A DNA stretch of 33,200 nt, taken from contig CAMDIK010000012.1 of NCBI GenBank assembly GCA_945898725.1, positions 1 through 33,200 on the forward strand, in the 5' to 3' direction. A program made the position numbers and the translations under genes. A model generated the notes under the pieces. That model saw only the letters and a list, made by a program, of their open reading frames with translations, made no database searches and was not told where the DNA came from. Source of the stretch: Rickettsia typhi (GTDB taxonomy: Bacteria; Pseudomonadota; Alphaproteobacteria; Rickettsiales; Deianiraeaceae). Below, in pieces: positions 1 to 8,085 of the stretch. The first letter of the stretch is position 1. Each line of letters opens with the position of its first letter.

Positions 1-67
1 TTTCTAAAAGCCATTCAATACAAGCTTGCTCATTTGAAAACTTCATTTGAAATTCAATTAAATTCAT
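1..67 (-). CDS. IS1595-family transposase, N-terminal end only (runs off window)
   Basis: An ATG at 67 reading left opens 22 codons before the window edge. The peptide begins MNLIEFQMKFSNEQACIEW, which resembles the start of IS1595/ISXO2-type DDE transposases (typically 'M-L-EFQ--F--E-AC--YL--LRWP-GF-CP-C'). The zinc-finger and catalytic parts lie outside the window, so whether the element is intact cannot be judged. It is transcribed away from the polysaccharide locus. Family assignment rests on a short N-terminal match only. Confidence 0.6.
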   Translation of the reverse strand, partial: MNLIEFQMKFSNEQACIEWLLE

Positions 68-103
68 ATTTACATATCTTGTTATATGTAATAAATACTA
101 TAG

Positions 104-127
104 AAAATAATTGTCAAGAATTATTTT
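104..127. repeat. Perfect AT-rich inverted repeat beside the transposase start
   Basis: AAAATAATT (104-112) and AATTATTTT (119-127) are exact reverse complements around a 6-base loop (GTCAAG). It lies 37 bases upstream of the transposase start codon and 130 bases upstream of wbpD. It could be a hairpin that blocks read-through, an operator, or part of an insertion-sequence end. No flanking target duplication could be seen because the element runs off the window. Confidence 0.45.
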
Positions 128-209
128 ATGTTTTAAGTATATAATTACCGAAGCAGGGGGGCGGGTAGAAATTTATTTGAACTTTTAATCGCACAATGAT
201 ATAATTTAT

Positions 210-238
210 TTGACATTTAATATAAAAGAGGTTGCATT
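210..238 (+). promoter_or_regulatory. Candidate promoter for wbpD
   Basis: A perfect -35 hexamer TTGACA (210-215) is followed after 17 bases by a weak -10 (TGCATT, 233-238), upstream of the ATG at 260. The same 12-mer TTGACATTTAAT occurs in the candidate manC promoter. The weak -10 makes this uncertain. Confidence 0.3.
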
Positions 239-259
239 TTTAGGAAAATAAGTAGCTAT

Positions 260-841
260 ATGCAATATCAAGTACATCAAACCGCCATAGTGGATGAGGG
301 TGCAAATATTGGAAATGGTACGAAAATTTGGCATTTTTCGCATGTTTCTGGGAAGGCTGAAATCGGTGAAAATTGCGTTCTTGGGCAGAATGTTTTTATT
401 GGAAATAGGGTTAAAATCGGCGATAATTGCAAAATTCAAAACAATGTCTCTATTTATGACAATGTTTTTCTTGGAAATAATGTATTTTGCGGGCCTTCGA
501 TGGTTTTTACAAACGTTATGAATCCAAGATGCGAGGTGGTGCGAAAAGACGAATATCGTGATACAATCGTTGAAAATGGCGTAACTTTCGGGGCAAATTG
601 CACAATAGTATGCGGAATAAAAGTTGCTAAATATACATTTGTCGGGGCGGGAAGCGTAGTAATTCGCGATACAAAATCTTTCGCCTTGATGGTTGGAAAT
701 CCCGCAAGGCAAATCGGCTGGATGTCAAGATATGGTGAGAAAATTCCCCTGCCAATTAGCGGTTATGGCTTATGGACATGCCCAAACTTCGGGGATATTT
801 ACACTTTAAATGGGGAAATATTAACGTGTGATAGGGAATAA
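260..841 (+). CDS. wbpD: UDP-2-acetamido-3-amino-2,3-dideoxy-glucuronate N-acetyltransferase (WbpD/WlbB-like)
   Basis: This 193-residue left-handed beta-helix acyltransferase has hexapeptide repeats from the N-terminus (HQTAIVDEGANIGNGTKIWH onward) to about residue 150. The blocks SHVSG, GQNVFIGN, QNNVSIYDNV, FCGPSMVFTNV-NPR and NCTIVCG are diagnostic of WbpD/WlbB. The C-terminal motif MVGNPARQIGWMS is also typical. In the family the enzyme uses acetyl-CoA to acetylate the 3-amino group of UDP-GlcNAc3NA in the cytoplasm, giving UDP-GlcNAc(3NAc)A. It is the only locus gene on the plus strand and converges on wbpE with a 37-base gap, so it has its own promoter. An AGGAAAA stretch sits upstream of the ATG. 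The other four pathway enzymes lie to its right, which supports the specific assignment. Confidence 0.93.
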   Translation: MQYQVHQTAIVDEGANIGNGTKIWHFSHVSGKAEIGENCVLGQNVFIGNRVKIGDNCKIQNNVSIYDNVFLGNNVFCGPSMVFTNVMNPRCEVVRKDEYRDTIVENGVTFGANCTIVCGIKVAKYTFVGAGSVVIRDTKSFALMVGNPARQIGWMSRYGEKIPLPISGYGLWTCPNFGDIYTLNGEILTCDRE

Positions 842-878
842 AATTCCAGTTAGAATTGCAAATAACGCCGTTGCGCAG

Positions 879-1970
879 CTATTTAATTAGCGCAGAAATT
901 ACCATTTCCATCTCTTCCTCTGATAAATATGCAGAAAAAGGCACAGAAAAAACCTCCGATGCAAGGCGGGAAGATGTTGGAAAATCTGTTGCCTTGTAAC
1001 CTAAATTTGCAAAAGCAGGCTGCAGAGGTAGGGGAATTGGGTAGTAAATTGCAGTTGGAATGCCTAAAATTTTAAGCTTTTCCAGTATAGATGTACGATT
1101 TTCATTGCAACCGCGAAGCACATACTGGGCAAAAACAGAGCGATCATTAAAATTAGAAATCTGCGGTGTGATGTAATGATTTTGCAGTTTTTCGTTCATT
1201 TTCTGCCCAATTTCATTCCTTTTTTTCGCCTCATCTTCAAAAATTGCGAATTTCTCAAGCAAAATAGCCGCCTGCATCGTATCTAGGCGGGAATTCATTC
1301 CAATAATATCGTGCTGATATTTCACACTTTGCCCGTGTATGCGCAGCATTTTTAGCTTTTTTGCAATATTTTCATTGGAGGTAAAGCACATTCCGCCATC
1401 GCCATAGCAACCAAGTGGCTTCGATGGAAAAAAGCTTGTACAGGCAATATCTGATAGGTTGCAGGACATTTTCCCCTTATATTTAGCGCCAAAACTCTGG
1501 GCGGCATCCTCAATTACAATGATATTGTATTTTTTTGCTATTTCGTTGATTTTTCCCATATCGCTACATTGCCCGAAAAGTGAAACCGCTATAATTGCTT
1601 TGGTTTTTGGGGTTATTGCCGCGATAATTTTTTCAGGATCGATGTTATAATTTTCCTCTTCGATGTCCACAAAAACGCACTTACCGCCAAGAAGCGCCGT
1701 GGCTTCAGCGGTTGCAAAATATGTAAATGCGGGCATAATAACCTCATCACCCGCCTGCAAATCAATTGCCATTAGCGCAAGAGTCAGCGCGTCCGTGCCA
1801 TTTGCACAGGAAATTGCGTATTTCGCACCGGTGTATTCAGCAAGTTTGGCTTCCAATTCGGTAACCTCACCACCCATTATAAATTTACCGGTTTGCATGA
1901 TATTTTCCAATCGCTGGGTAACTTTATTTTTAATTATGTCGTACTGACGGGATAAATTATTAAATTCCAT
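879..1970 (-). CDS. wbpE: UDP-2-acetamido-2-deoxy-3-oxo-glucuronate aminotransferase (WbpE-like, DegT/DnrJ/EryC1)
   Basis: A PLP-dependent sugar aminotransferase of about 363 residues. Visible signatures are SCANGTDALTLAL (phosphate cup), GDEVIMPAFTYFATAEA, IVIEDAAQSFGA (the Asp contacting the PLP ring nitrogen) and CTSFFPSKPLGCYGDGG, whose Lys is the expected internal aldimine. In the WbpA/B/E/D/I pathway it transfers an amino group from glutamate to C3 of the 3-keto sugar nucleotide. I chose the ATG at 1970 (protein start MEFNNLSRQYD) over an upstream in-frame start at 2015. Family members begin exactly there, and it leaves a one-base gap to the wbpA stop instead of a 44-base overlap. It is the last gene of the leftward polysaccharide run. 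Related aminotransferases act on other nucleotide sugars, so specificity rests on context. Confidence 0.92.
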   Translation of the reverse strand: MEFNNLSRQYDIIKNKVTQRLENIMQTGKFIMGGEVTELEAKLAEYTGAKYAISCANGTDALTLALMAIDLQAGDEVIMPAFTYFATAEATALLGGKCVFVDIEEENYNIDPEKIIAAITPKTKAIIAVSLFGQCSDMGKINEIAKKYNIIVIEDAAQSFGAKYKGKMSCNLSDIACTSFFPSKPLGCYGDGGMCFTSNENIAKKLKMLRIHGQSVKYQHDIIGMNSRLDTMQAAILLEKFAIFEDEAKKRNEIGQKMNEKLQNHYITPQISNFNDRSVFAQYVLRGCNENRTSILEKLKILGIPTAIYYPIPLPLQPAFANLGYKATDFPTSSRLASEVFSVPFSAYLSEEEMEMVISALIK

Positions 1971-1971
1971 A

Positions 1972-3279
1972 TTAGGCAAAAAATACATTATTGGCTTTAT
2001 TTTTTTTGTAAACACCGCGGGTGTCGATTATATATTTCGCATTTTTTAGAATGAATTCATAGTCAAAATCATCGTGATTTGTAAGCAAAAGCACAAGATC
2101 ATAATCGCCTATGGTATCAAGGTTGATGCTTTTTTCCAGATTTACATCCGGGTAGTGAAACTTGTCAAAATCTGGAATATGGTGATCGTGATAGGAAATT
2201 TTCGCCCCAAGATTTTGCAATTTTAAAGCTATATCAATCGCCGGAGACTCTCTTAAATCTGCAACATTCTTCTTGTAAGCCAGTCCTAAAAGCAAGATTT
2301 TTGCATCAGCAACAGACTTTTTTTGATTATTTAATGCAAAAAATACTTTTTCCACAACAAAATTCTTCACCCTTTCGTTCATTTGAAAGCTTAAATCTAT
2401 AAAGTTCGTTGAAACTCCATATTCCTCCGCCTTGTAAGATAAGTAAAATGGGTCAACCGGAATGCAGTGCCCGCCAATTCCAGGCCCTGGGTACCACGCG
2501 TGAAATCCAAATGGTTTTGTGCTTGCGGCGTCAATAATTTCATGTATATTTATTTGCATTTTGTCGCAAATAATCTTCATTTCATTTATAAAGCTGATGT
2601 TTATTAAGCGATAAGAGTTTTCAAGAATTTTTGTCATTTCCGCAGCGCGAATTGAAGAAACTGGCACAACTTGTGTGATTTTTTCGTATATTTGCTTTGC
2701 AATTGCAAGACAGTTTTTAGTGTGCCCGCTTATAACTTTTGGAATTTGCGAAGTTGAAAATTCCGGATTGCTGGGGTCTTCCCTTTCAGGCGAGTAAAGC
2801 ATGAAAAAATTCTCCCCCAGTTCGTAATTCATTTCCTTCACCAGAGGCAGAATAACCTCTTCGGTATTTCCCGGATATGTTGTGCTTTCAAGTGATATTG
2901 CTTGCCCGGGGCGGGAATTTTGCATGCAAATTCTAGCCGAGTTAATAACATACGACAAGTCAGGAACATTGTGTTTGTCAATTGGAGTTGGCACGCACAA
3001 TATTATAATATCAACCTCCTTGATGCGTGAAAAATCTGTGGTTGCCGAAAAAAGATCTTGCTTTAGAAAATTTTGCAAGGCCTCACTTGTGAAGTGACTT
3101 TTTAAATAATGCTTACCCTGGTTCAGTAAATCCACTCTGTCTTGTGCAATATCAAAACCCAGAACTTTGTAATTTTCCTTGCAAAAACTATATGTTAAGG
3201 GCAGCCCAACATATCCAAGCCCCACAACCCCTATTGTGCACTGACGATTTGCAATTACTTTAATTAATTTATCAAACAT
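1972..3279 (-). CDS. wbpA: UDP-N-acetyl-D-glucosamine 6-dehydrogenase (WbpA-like)
   Basis: A 435-residue member of the UDP-glucose/GDP-mannose dehydrogenase family. The N-terminal Rossmann motif is GVVGLGYVGLPL (about residues 18-29). The central block holds the Lys/Asn of the active site (TKILENSYRLINISFINEM). GGHCIPVDPFYLSY carries the catalytic Cys that forms the thiohemiacetal. The C-terminal nucleotide-binding domain has LLGLAYKKNVADLRESPA. The enzyme oxidises C6 of UDP-GlcNAc twice with NAD+ to UDP-GlcNAcA, the first committed step of the pathway. The CIPVDPFYLS form and the neighbouring wbpE/D/B/I genes favour UDP-GlcNAc over UDP-Glc as substrate. An AGG lies just upstream of the ATG. 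A 103-base gap separates it from the upstream glycosyltransferase, so a secondary promoter is possible. Confidence 0.93.
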   Translation of the reverse strand: MFDKLIKVIANRQCTIGVVGLGYVGLPLTYSFCKENYKVLGFDIAQDRVDLLNQGKHYLKSHFTSEALQNFLKQDLFSATTDFSRIKEVDIIILCVPTPIDKHNVPDLSYVINSARICMQNSRPGQAISLESTTYPGNTEEVILPLVKEMNYELGENFFMLYSPEREDPSNPEFSTSQIPKVISGHTKNCLAIAKQIYEKITQVVPVSSIRAAEMTKILENSYRLINISFINEMKIICDKMQINIHEIIDAASTKPFGFHAWYPGPGIGGHCIPVDPFYLSYKAEEYGVSTNFIDLSFQMNERVKNFVVEKVFFALNNQKKSVADAKILLLGLAYKKNVADLRESPAIDIALKLQNLGAKISYHDHHIPDFDKFHYPDVNLEKSINLDTIGDYDLVLLLTNHDDFDYEFILKNAKYIIDTRGVYKKNKANNVFFA

Positions 3280-3382
3280 AACCTAGAAATTTTCTTTATC
3301 AGTGGTTATATTTTTTTTATAATCAAGTTTTTTTAGCACAAAACTTCCCAAGTCCACATTATTGGCAATGATATTTTATATA

Positions 3383-4687
3383 TCACATTAATAGCAGAAT
3401 CCAGAATTTTTCCCAGTAATTTCCTGCATATTTTAGGCATAATTTTTTTTGATTTACCAGGGGTTTAACTTCCGGCAGCATTGCACCCTTGAGCACATTT
3501 TGTATTTTATTGCAAAATGCGTGGTTTGAAAGTAGGGTATTTGCAAAGTTCCAAGATTGCTGCATTTTTTGCTCCAGCAATGGTTTATTGTTCAAGCATT
3601 CTGCAATTCCCTGTTTCATGCGGGTAATGTCTTGTGTTTTAAATATCCAATAAGGACAGTCTTGCCACATGGAATTTACATTCATTTCCCCGGTAATAAT
3701 ATAACAGGAAGAAGCAAGCGCCTCCCTTGAAAGATTACCCATTCTGTGTGGATTATCTATAACAATATCAGCATTTTTTAGCCTTTCAAGCACATATTCA
3801 TTCGGTTTATTTTCAATTAATTCAAAGTTAAAGCTAAATCCTTCGTCTTGCAAAGCTTTGATTGCCGGCAAAACCGTGTCATCTGTGCCTTTATTTTTCC
3901 TGTCGGAAGGCGCGTGCAAAATTGTAATTATTTCATTTACTTTTTTTGGCTTCGCAATTAAAATCTCTTGCGGCTGAGAGATTCCATATGCATTTTTTTG
4001 AAGAAATGTTTGCTTTCTGTTGATATTATCATCATCTACCGTTAGTAGAAAATTGCTAAACCATTCTGCGGTTTTTTGCGCAACTAATTTTGCAAGGAAG
4101 TAATATTTAGTTGATAGATCGGGTGTCGCTGGCAGCGTAACAGCACCGCTGCCGTATATTTCCTCTTGAATTTTGTTGTGAATCGGTCTGTATCTTACGT
4201 CATCTCCGCAGTGCATAACCAGCACTTTAATTCCGGAAATTTTAAACAAAAGCCAGTCAAGATTGAATATAAAAAATGAAAGATTCCAGTCGAAGAAAGC
4301 CATATCATATTTAAAGCAAATTTTATATGTTGACTTGATGCAGAAAAATAAGTATCCTAAATGGCGCATGCAATTTATATCCACCAATCCCCCAAAAATA
4401 TTCAATTTTGATGCTGTATCGGTAATTTCATCGCTATATACATAATTCGGATAGTAAGAATTTCTAATAGCAGTTGAATAGGTTTGCGCCCCATATTCTT
4501 TAAACGCGCTTTCAATTTTATATAAATTTCCGGCAATTTCATTGATTCCTATGAAAATATTCATATTCTGAATGATTTTTCGCCTTTTTTTCAAACGTAA
4601 TATGCACGCAATGGGAAGAAATGCGACAAAGCACACAACCTCTATAGCACAGACGTAAAAAGTATTAAATATTTGGCGCTTTGTCAT
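3383..4687 (-). CDS. GT-B-fold glycosyltransferase-like protein, membrane-anchored N-terminus
   Basis: 434 residues. A hydrophobic segment at about 12-31 followed by basic residues (RLKKRRK) suggests an N-in membrane anchor. The C-terminal half looks like a GT4-type nucleotide-sugar-binding domain: ILHAPSDRKNKGTD at about 256-269, then ADIVIDNPHRMGNLSREALA at about 306-325, the usual 'reads as KGT...aDI.iD...G..s.EAla' pattern. The donor and acceptor cannot be read from the sequence. It starts 8 bases after the stop of the preceding glycosyltransferase and is presumably co-transcribed. The role inferred is transfer of one sugar of the exported glycan at the cytoplasmic membrane face. The N-terminal half shows no motif I recognise, so the family call is moderate. 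Confidence 0.7.
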   Translation of the reverse strand: MTKRQIFNTFYVCAIEVVCFVAFLPIACILRLKKRRKIIQNMNIFIGINEIAGNLYKIESAFKEYGAQTYSTAIRNSYYPNYVYSDEITDTASKLNIFGGLVDINCMRHLGYLFFCIKSTYKICFKYDMAFFDWNLSFFIFNLDWLLFKISGIKVLVMHCGDDVRYRPIHNKIQEEIYGSGAVTLPATPDLSTKYYFLAKLVAQKTAEWFSNFLLTVDDDNINRKQTFLQKNAYGISQPQEILIAKPKKVNEIITILHAPSDRKNKGTDDTVLPAIKALQDEGFSFNFELIENKPNEYVLERLKNADIVIDNPHRMGNLSREALASSCYIITGEMNVNSMWQDCPYWIFKTQDITRMKQGIAECLNNKPLLEQKMQQSWNFANTLLSNHAFCNKIQNVLKGAMLPEVKPLVNQKKLCLKYAGNYWEKFWILLLM

Positions 4688-4695
4688 AGAAATGC

Positions 4696-6048
4696 TTAAA
4701 TTTTTGTTGATAGTTTTTCAATCATTTCAACTAAATTCTTGCCATATACCTCGTAATTAAATTCAGTTTTGGCAAAATTATAAGCATTTTTACGCATTTG
4801 CAGTAATTGTTCCGGATTTTGGCATAGATTGTTAATTTTTTCTATCATATCATCGGGGTTTTGATAGTCAAATACCACTCCTGCTTGAGATTTGTTAACA
4901 ATATAGCTTGAAAATAAACCATTGGTTGTCATAAGAGCAAGTCCTGAATGTAAATATGTTGAAAGTCGATTTGCCGATGCAAGGCGATATTGATTATCCA
5001 TGTGCACCGCTGTGTCATCAATTCCCACGTCAAACATATCAATTGTGCTTACAACCTCTTGCTCCACCCCGCCAAACGTTGTTTCCAGTATCACAATTCG
5101 CTTCTCTGCAAAAGATTTTGTTTTATGAACTTCTTCCAGCAAGTACTGTGAGTCTGCTGTGGTGTAATTTAGCAGTCTAATATTTAACACTGCTTTTTTA
5201 TCTAGTTTGTCCCAAATATTAATAAGATAAATAGCACTATTGCGCATTCTACTATACCCCCCGTGGTATAAGAAATTTACCTTTTCCGTGGTTTTGAATT
5301 GCGGACTTTGCATATTTTCCAGCATTTGATTGCAAATAACATTGGGTATTGGAACTGCAAGCCCTCTACTTTTCCACGTATTGTAATATTTATCCGCGAT
5401 TAAATCATTGACGCAAATTATGCCATTTGTATATTTAAAATCTTCCTCTTGCACAAATTTTGCTATAAGATTCACACTCTCGCCTTGAAGGTAGAATATT
5501 TCATGCAGGTCGTTGATTATTACCACACTTGGGTCAATTTTTTGCTTATAAAATGCAGCATTTCCTGAAATATCTCTAGCAATAATAACATCCGGTGCAA
5601 AATCTTTTATTCCCCTTAGAATGGTTTTATAGTAAGAATCGTATGGGTTATAAAATGGTGCATTATAGAGGATAAGTTGTAATATTGGACGCAGTATTGC
5701 AACGTAGAATAATATTGCCACAAGATATAATGCCTCACTCAATATCGTCACAACTAAGCATATCATAGAAATAGGGTAACGTACTGACCTCAATTTCCTT
5801 GCAACTAAGCGTCGCCCCGCATTGGCATATCTCAACGCTTTTAGTATCAAGGATGATTTTACATAGATGGGTTTAATGTTTACATTGTGTTGTTTATATA
5901 GTCTATCATCATATTTACCAAACGGATTTTTATCCAGCACAAGCACTTTGTACCCCATATTTTTTAAAAATACAGCCTGCGATTGTATTCTAAGATCAAT
6001 ACATGCGGTTCCCTGATGCGAATATATTAATATCTTCTTTTGCTTCAT
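4696..6048 (-). CDS. GT4-type glycosyltransferase (GT-B fold)
   Basis: 450 residues. The N-terminal Rossmann half begins KKILIYSHQGTACIDLRIQSQA, with INDLHEIF at about 178-185. The C-terminal half carries FLYHGGYSRMRN (about 259-270), DMFDVGIDD (about 337-345) and SANRLSTYLHSGLALMTT (about 358-375), where glycosyltransferases of this class bind the nucleotide-sugar donor. Residues about 94-127 are strongly hydrophobic and could embed the protein in the inner membrane, as in some polysaccharide GTs. It lies between the frameshifted transglutaminase-like gene and another glycosyltransferase in the same leftward run. Substrate is unknown; by context it extends a lipid-linked O-antigen or capsule-like chain. 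Confidence 0.82.
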   Translation of the reverse strand: MKQKKILIYSHQGTACIDLRIQSQAVFLKNMGYKVLVLDKNPFGKYDDRLYKQHNVNIKPIYVKSSLILKALRYANAGRRLVARKLRSVRYPISMICLVVTILSEALYLVAILFYVAILRPILQLILYNAPFYNPYDSYYKTILRGIKDFAPDVIIARDISGNAAFYKQKIDPSVVIINDLHEIFYLQGESVNLIAKFVQEEDFKYTNGIICVNDLIADKYYNTWKSRGLAVPIPNVICNQMLENMQSPQFKTTEKVNFLYHGGYSRMRNSAIYLINIWDKLDKKAVLNIRLLNYTTADSQYLLEEVHKTKSFAEKRIVILETTFGGVEQEVVSTIDMFDVGIDDTAVHMDNQYRLASANRLSTYLHSGLALMTTNGLFSSYIVNKSQAGVVFDYQNPDDMIEKINNLCQNPEQLLQMRKNAYNFAKTEFNYEVYGKNLVEMIEKLSTKI

Positions 6049-6096
6049 TGAGAATGTTGAATATATTTTGTGATTGTAACTTCACATATTTAATAT

Positions 6097-7054
6097 TCAA
6101 GCATAATTGTGCAAATGATTGTAGTTTTTCATGAAGCGAGTTTGAATTTGCCGGTCTATTACCGTATACTCCACGCATGATTCGCGCCATGCAAAGCAAC
6201 TTTGGGAGTATTCTTCCCTTTCAGGCGCTAGATCAAGGCAATATTCGGGGTCAACTTCACTACGCTTTATTTCCAGGGGCGTGTGTTTGTCGTATTGCAT
6301 ACTGTATACTATTTGCCTGTCTGGCTGTCCGATTTGATTATGAAGATGGGAAAAGAAAAGTTTCTGTGGATGTAAAATGCCATAAACATTGTAGACTGGG
6401 TCGATTAGTATATCAATATTTTTCCCGACTATGGTGTATACATTAAATCCATGCCCGGGAAAGCGATGATTTTGCATGTTGTTTTGCTTAGTTGTGTGGC
6501 TGTGGCTCAAGAGTTTTTCATATAGAATTATATTAATTTTAGGATAGTGAGAGCAATGTATATATTTAGAATTTTCAATCAAAAAATCGGCATATTCAGG
6601 TGTGTATAATAGTACTAGCAAGGCAGTCAATTTGGTATCGCACCACGCCATATGGCTTCATTTGGTGGGTGTAAAAAGAGGGAAATATCGCAATTAAATC
6701 CTCTTGAGTCAAAGAATAATTATGCCTTTTCGTCAGCTCATTTTGTAATGGCTCTAGGGCTTTTATCAGTTTTTGGTTATTAGTTAAATATAGATTATAT
6801 ATTTTTGGTATGTCAATTTTGCTTGTGCTAACCAATTCTTGCTTGATTTTGAAATCGATAAAATCATTCTTAATGCTGGCATGCATCTCTGCAATTCGCA
6901 CCTCCTCTACTTTTTTCTGCTCTAGTCGCTTGGCTTTTCTAGCGTGTTTACTAATTGCACCACTTATCGTGATAATTAACGCAATTGATACAATAATTAA
7001 CATTTCTCTTTTGGTTGGCTTGAATTGCATAAACTTACTTACTTTTTTAAACAT
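6097..7054 (-). pseudogene. Membrane-anchored transglutaminase-like protein, broken by a one-base frameshift
   Basis: Two overlapping reading frames join into one 318-residue protein if one base is skipped near 6646. Frame one (7054 down to about 6647) encodes a cytoplasmic Lys-rich start, a membrane helix at about 18-36, a charged helical region, then ends in frame at HQMKPYG. The other frame resumes with WCDTKLTALLVLL and runs to a stop at 6097. Together they read PYG-WCDTKLTALLVLL, the GWC-type nucleophile motif of transglutaminase-like (papain-fold) proteins. Downstream are FPGHGFNVYTIV (His) and IDILIDPVYNVYG (Asp), completing a Cys-His-Asp triad. Left unshifted, the first frame stops at 6596 after 152 residues and has no triad. 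The start at 7054 overlaps the wbpI end by 16 bases. It could be a pseudogene, a programmed shift or a sequence error. The domain call is by motif, not by alignment. Confidence 0.68.
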
Positions 7055-8085
7055 AAAACAATTTCTTTTGCTGCGGTGCCGTTGCCGAACTGATTTTCCA
7101 GATCATATTTCAGCCCTTGAATTTTGGCAAAAGTTTCAATAATTTCTTCAGGTTTTACAATGTGCATATAGGGTTTTGTGATAACATGCTCAAATTCAAA
7201 ACCAGCATCAAGCGATAAGCAAAACTTCTTTGCAAAATGCGCCTCTCGCGCCAGTCCGCCAGAATCTGTGATAATAAAACTTGCATTCTTGAGGAGATAT
7301 TGAATTTCCAAATAATCAACCGGCGAAATTGCAATAATATTTCCGGGAATTTGAATGTTATTTTCCGCAACTAATTTTGTAGTTCTGGGGTGCATTGGGA
7401 ATATTGTCTTATAATGCGATATTCCCCCAACCTGCTTGAGAATTTCTTGTATTTTTTCAGGTGTTACATTGTTATTTCTATGTATTGTCATTAAGATAAA
7501 CGGGTCTTTGGTAAACTTTTCCATAGCTTGATTTTCCATTGCAGAATATTTCAAATAAGCATCATAAAGCACATCGCCGGTATATTTGCAAATTACATTC
7601 GGTTTGCCGCACAGGCCTTCGTTTTTAAGATTTTCAAAGCAGTCTTTAGTGTATGCAAAAAGATATTTTGCTATATGATCCGCGGTAACTCTGTTGGTTT
7701 CCTCTGGTATATTATGGGTAAATCTGCGATAACCGCTTTCCGGATGGGCAAATGGAATTTGCATTCTGTCGGCAACCAAAGCGCTTGCAAGGGTTGTGTT
7801 TGTATCGCCGTTGCACATTATGATTTCCGGGCGCGAAGATTCAAAAATTTCTTCTAGGCTGCACATCATTTTTGCAATCATGGAAATTGATGTCACTCCC
7901 CCGCATTTTAGCTGATATTTCGGTTTTTTAATTTGCAATTTTTCATAAAAAATCCCAGACATAGACTCGTCATAATGCTGACCGGTGTCTACCAGGTAAT
8001 AAGGAATTTTTTGCGCATCAAGCTCATGGCTTATCATTGCATCTTGTATTAATTGTGGGCGCGTGCCGGTAACTAAGGCTATCAT
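7039..8085 (-). CDS. wbpI: UDP-GlcNAc3NAcA 2-epimerase (WbpI-like, non-hydrolysing WecB family)
   Basis: A 348-residue non-hydrolysing epimerase. It opens MIALVTGTRPQLIQ and continues with VDTGQHYDESMSGIFYEKL and CNGDTNTTLASAL (catalytic Asp). HPESGYRRF and NIPEETNRVTADH carry the two conserved glutamates, TIHRNNN the conserved His, and ITDSGGLAREA the UDP site. In the pathway it inverts C2 of UDP-GlcNAc(3NAc)A to UDP-ManNAc(3NAc)A. I chose the ATG at 8085 because it overlaps the asnB stop as ATGA and starts at the Rossmann strand; the longer in-frame start at 8130 would overlap asnB by 49 bases. Departures from the family are HPESG where HVEAG is usual, Gln for the Lys after GTRP, and a changed segment after DSGG (LSLDAGFEFEH instead of an LRxxTEW-like stretch). 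Confidence 0.85.
   Translation of the reverse strand: MIALVTGTRPQLIQDAMISHELDAQKIPYYLVDTGQHYDESMSGIFYEKLQIKKPKYQLKCGGVTSISMIAKMMCSLEEIFESSRPEIIMCNGDTNTTLASALVADRMQIPFAHPESGYRRFTHNIPEETNRVTADHIAKYLFAYTKDCFENLKNEGLCGKPNVICKYTGDVLYDAYLKYSAMENQAMEKFTKDPFILMTIHRNNNVTPEKIQEILKQVGGISHYKTIFPMHPRTTKLVAENNIQIPGNIIAISPVDYLEIQYLLKNASFIITDSGGLAREAHFAKKFCLSLDAGFEFEHVITKPYMHIVKPEEIIETFAKIQGLKYDLENQFGNGTAAKEIVLCLKK

Noticed and set aside
206..712. 168-residue minus-strand frame across wbpD
   Set aside because: Antisense shadow of the strongly conserved hexapeptide-repeat gene.
6177..6446. 89-residue plus-strand frame opposite the broken transglutaminase-like gene
   Set aside because: Fully antisense to a frame with clear Cys/His/Asp motifs; composition and lack of family match indicate a shadow.
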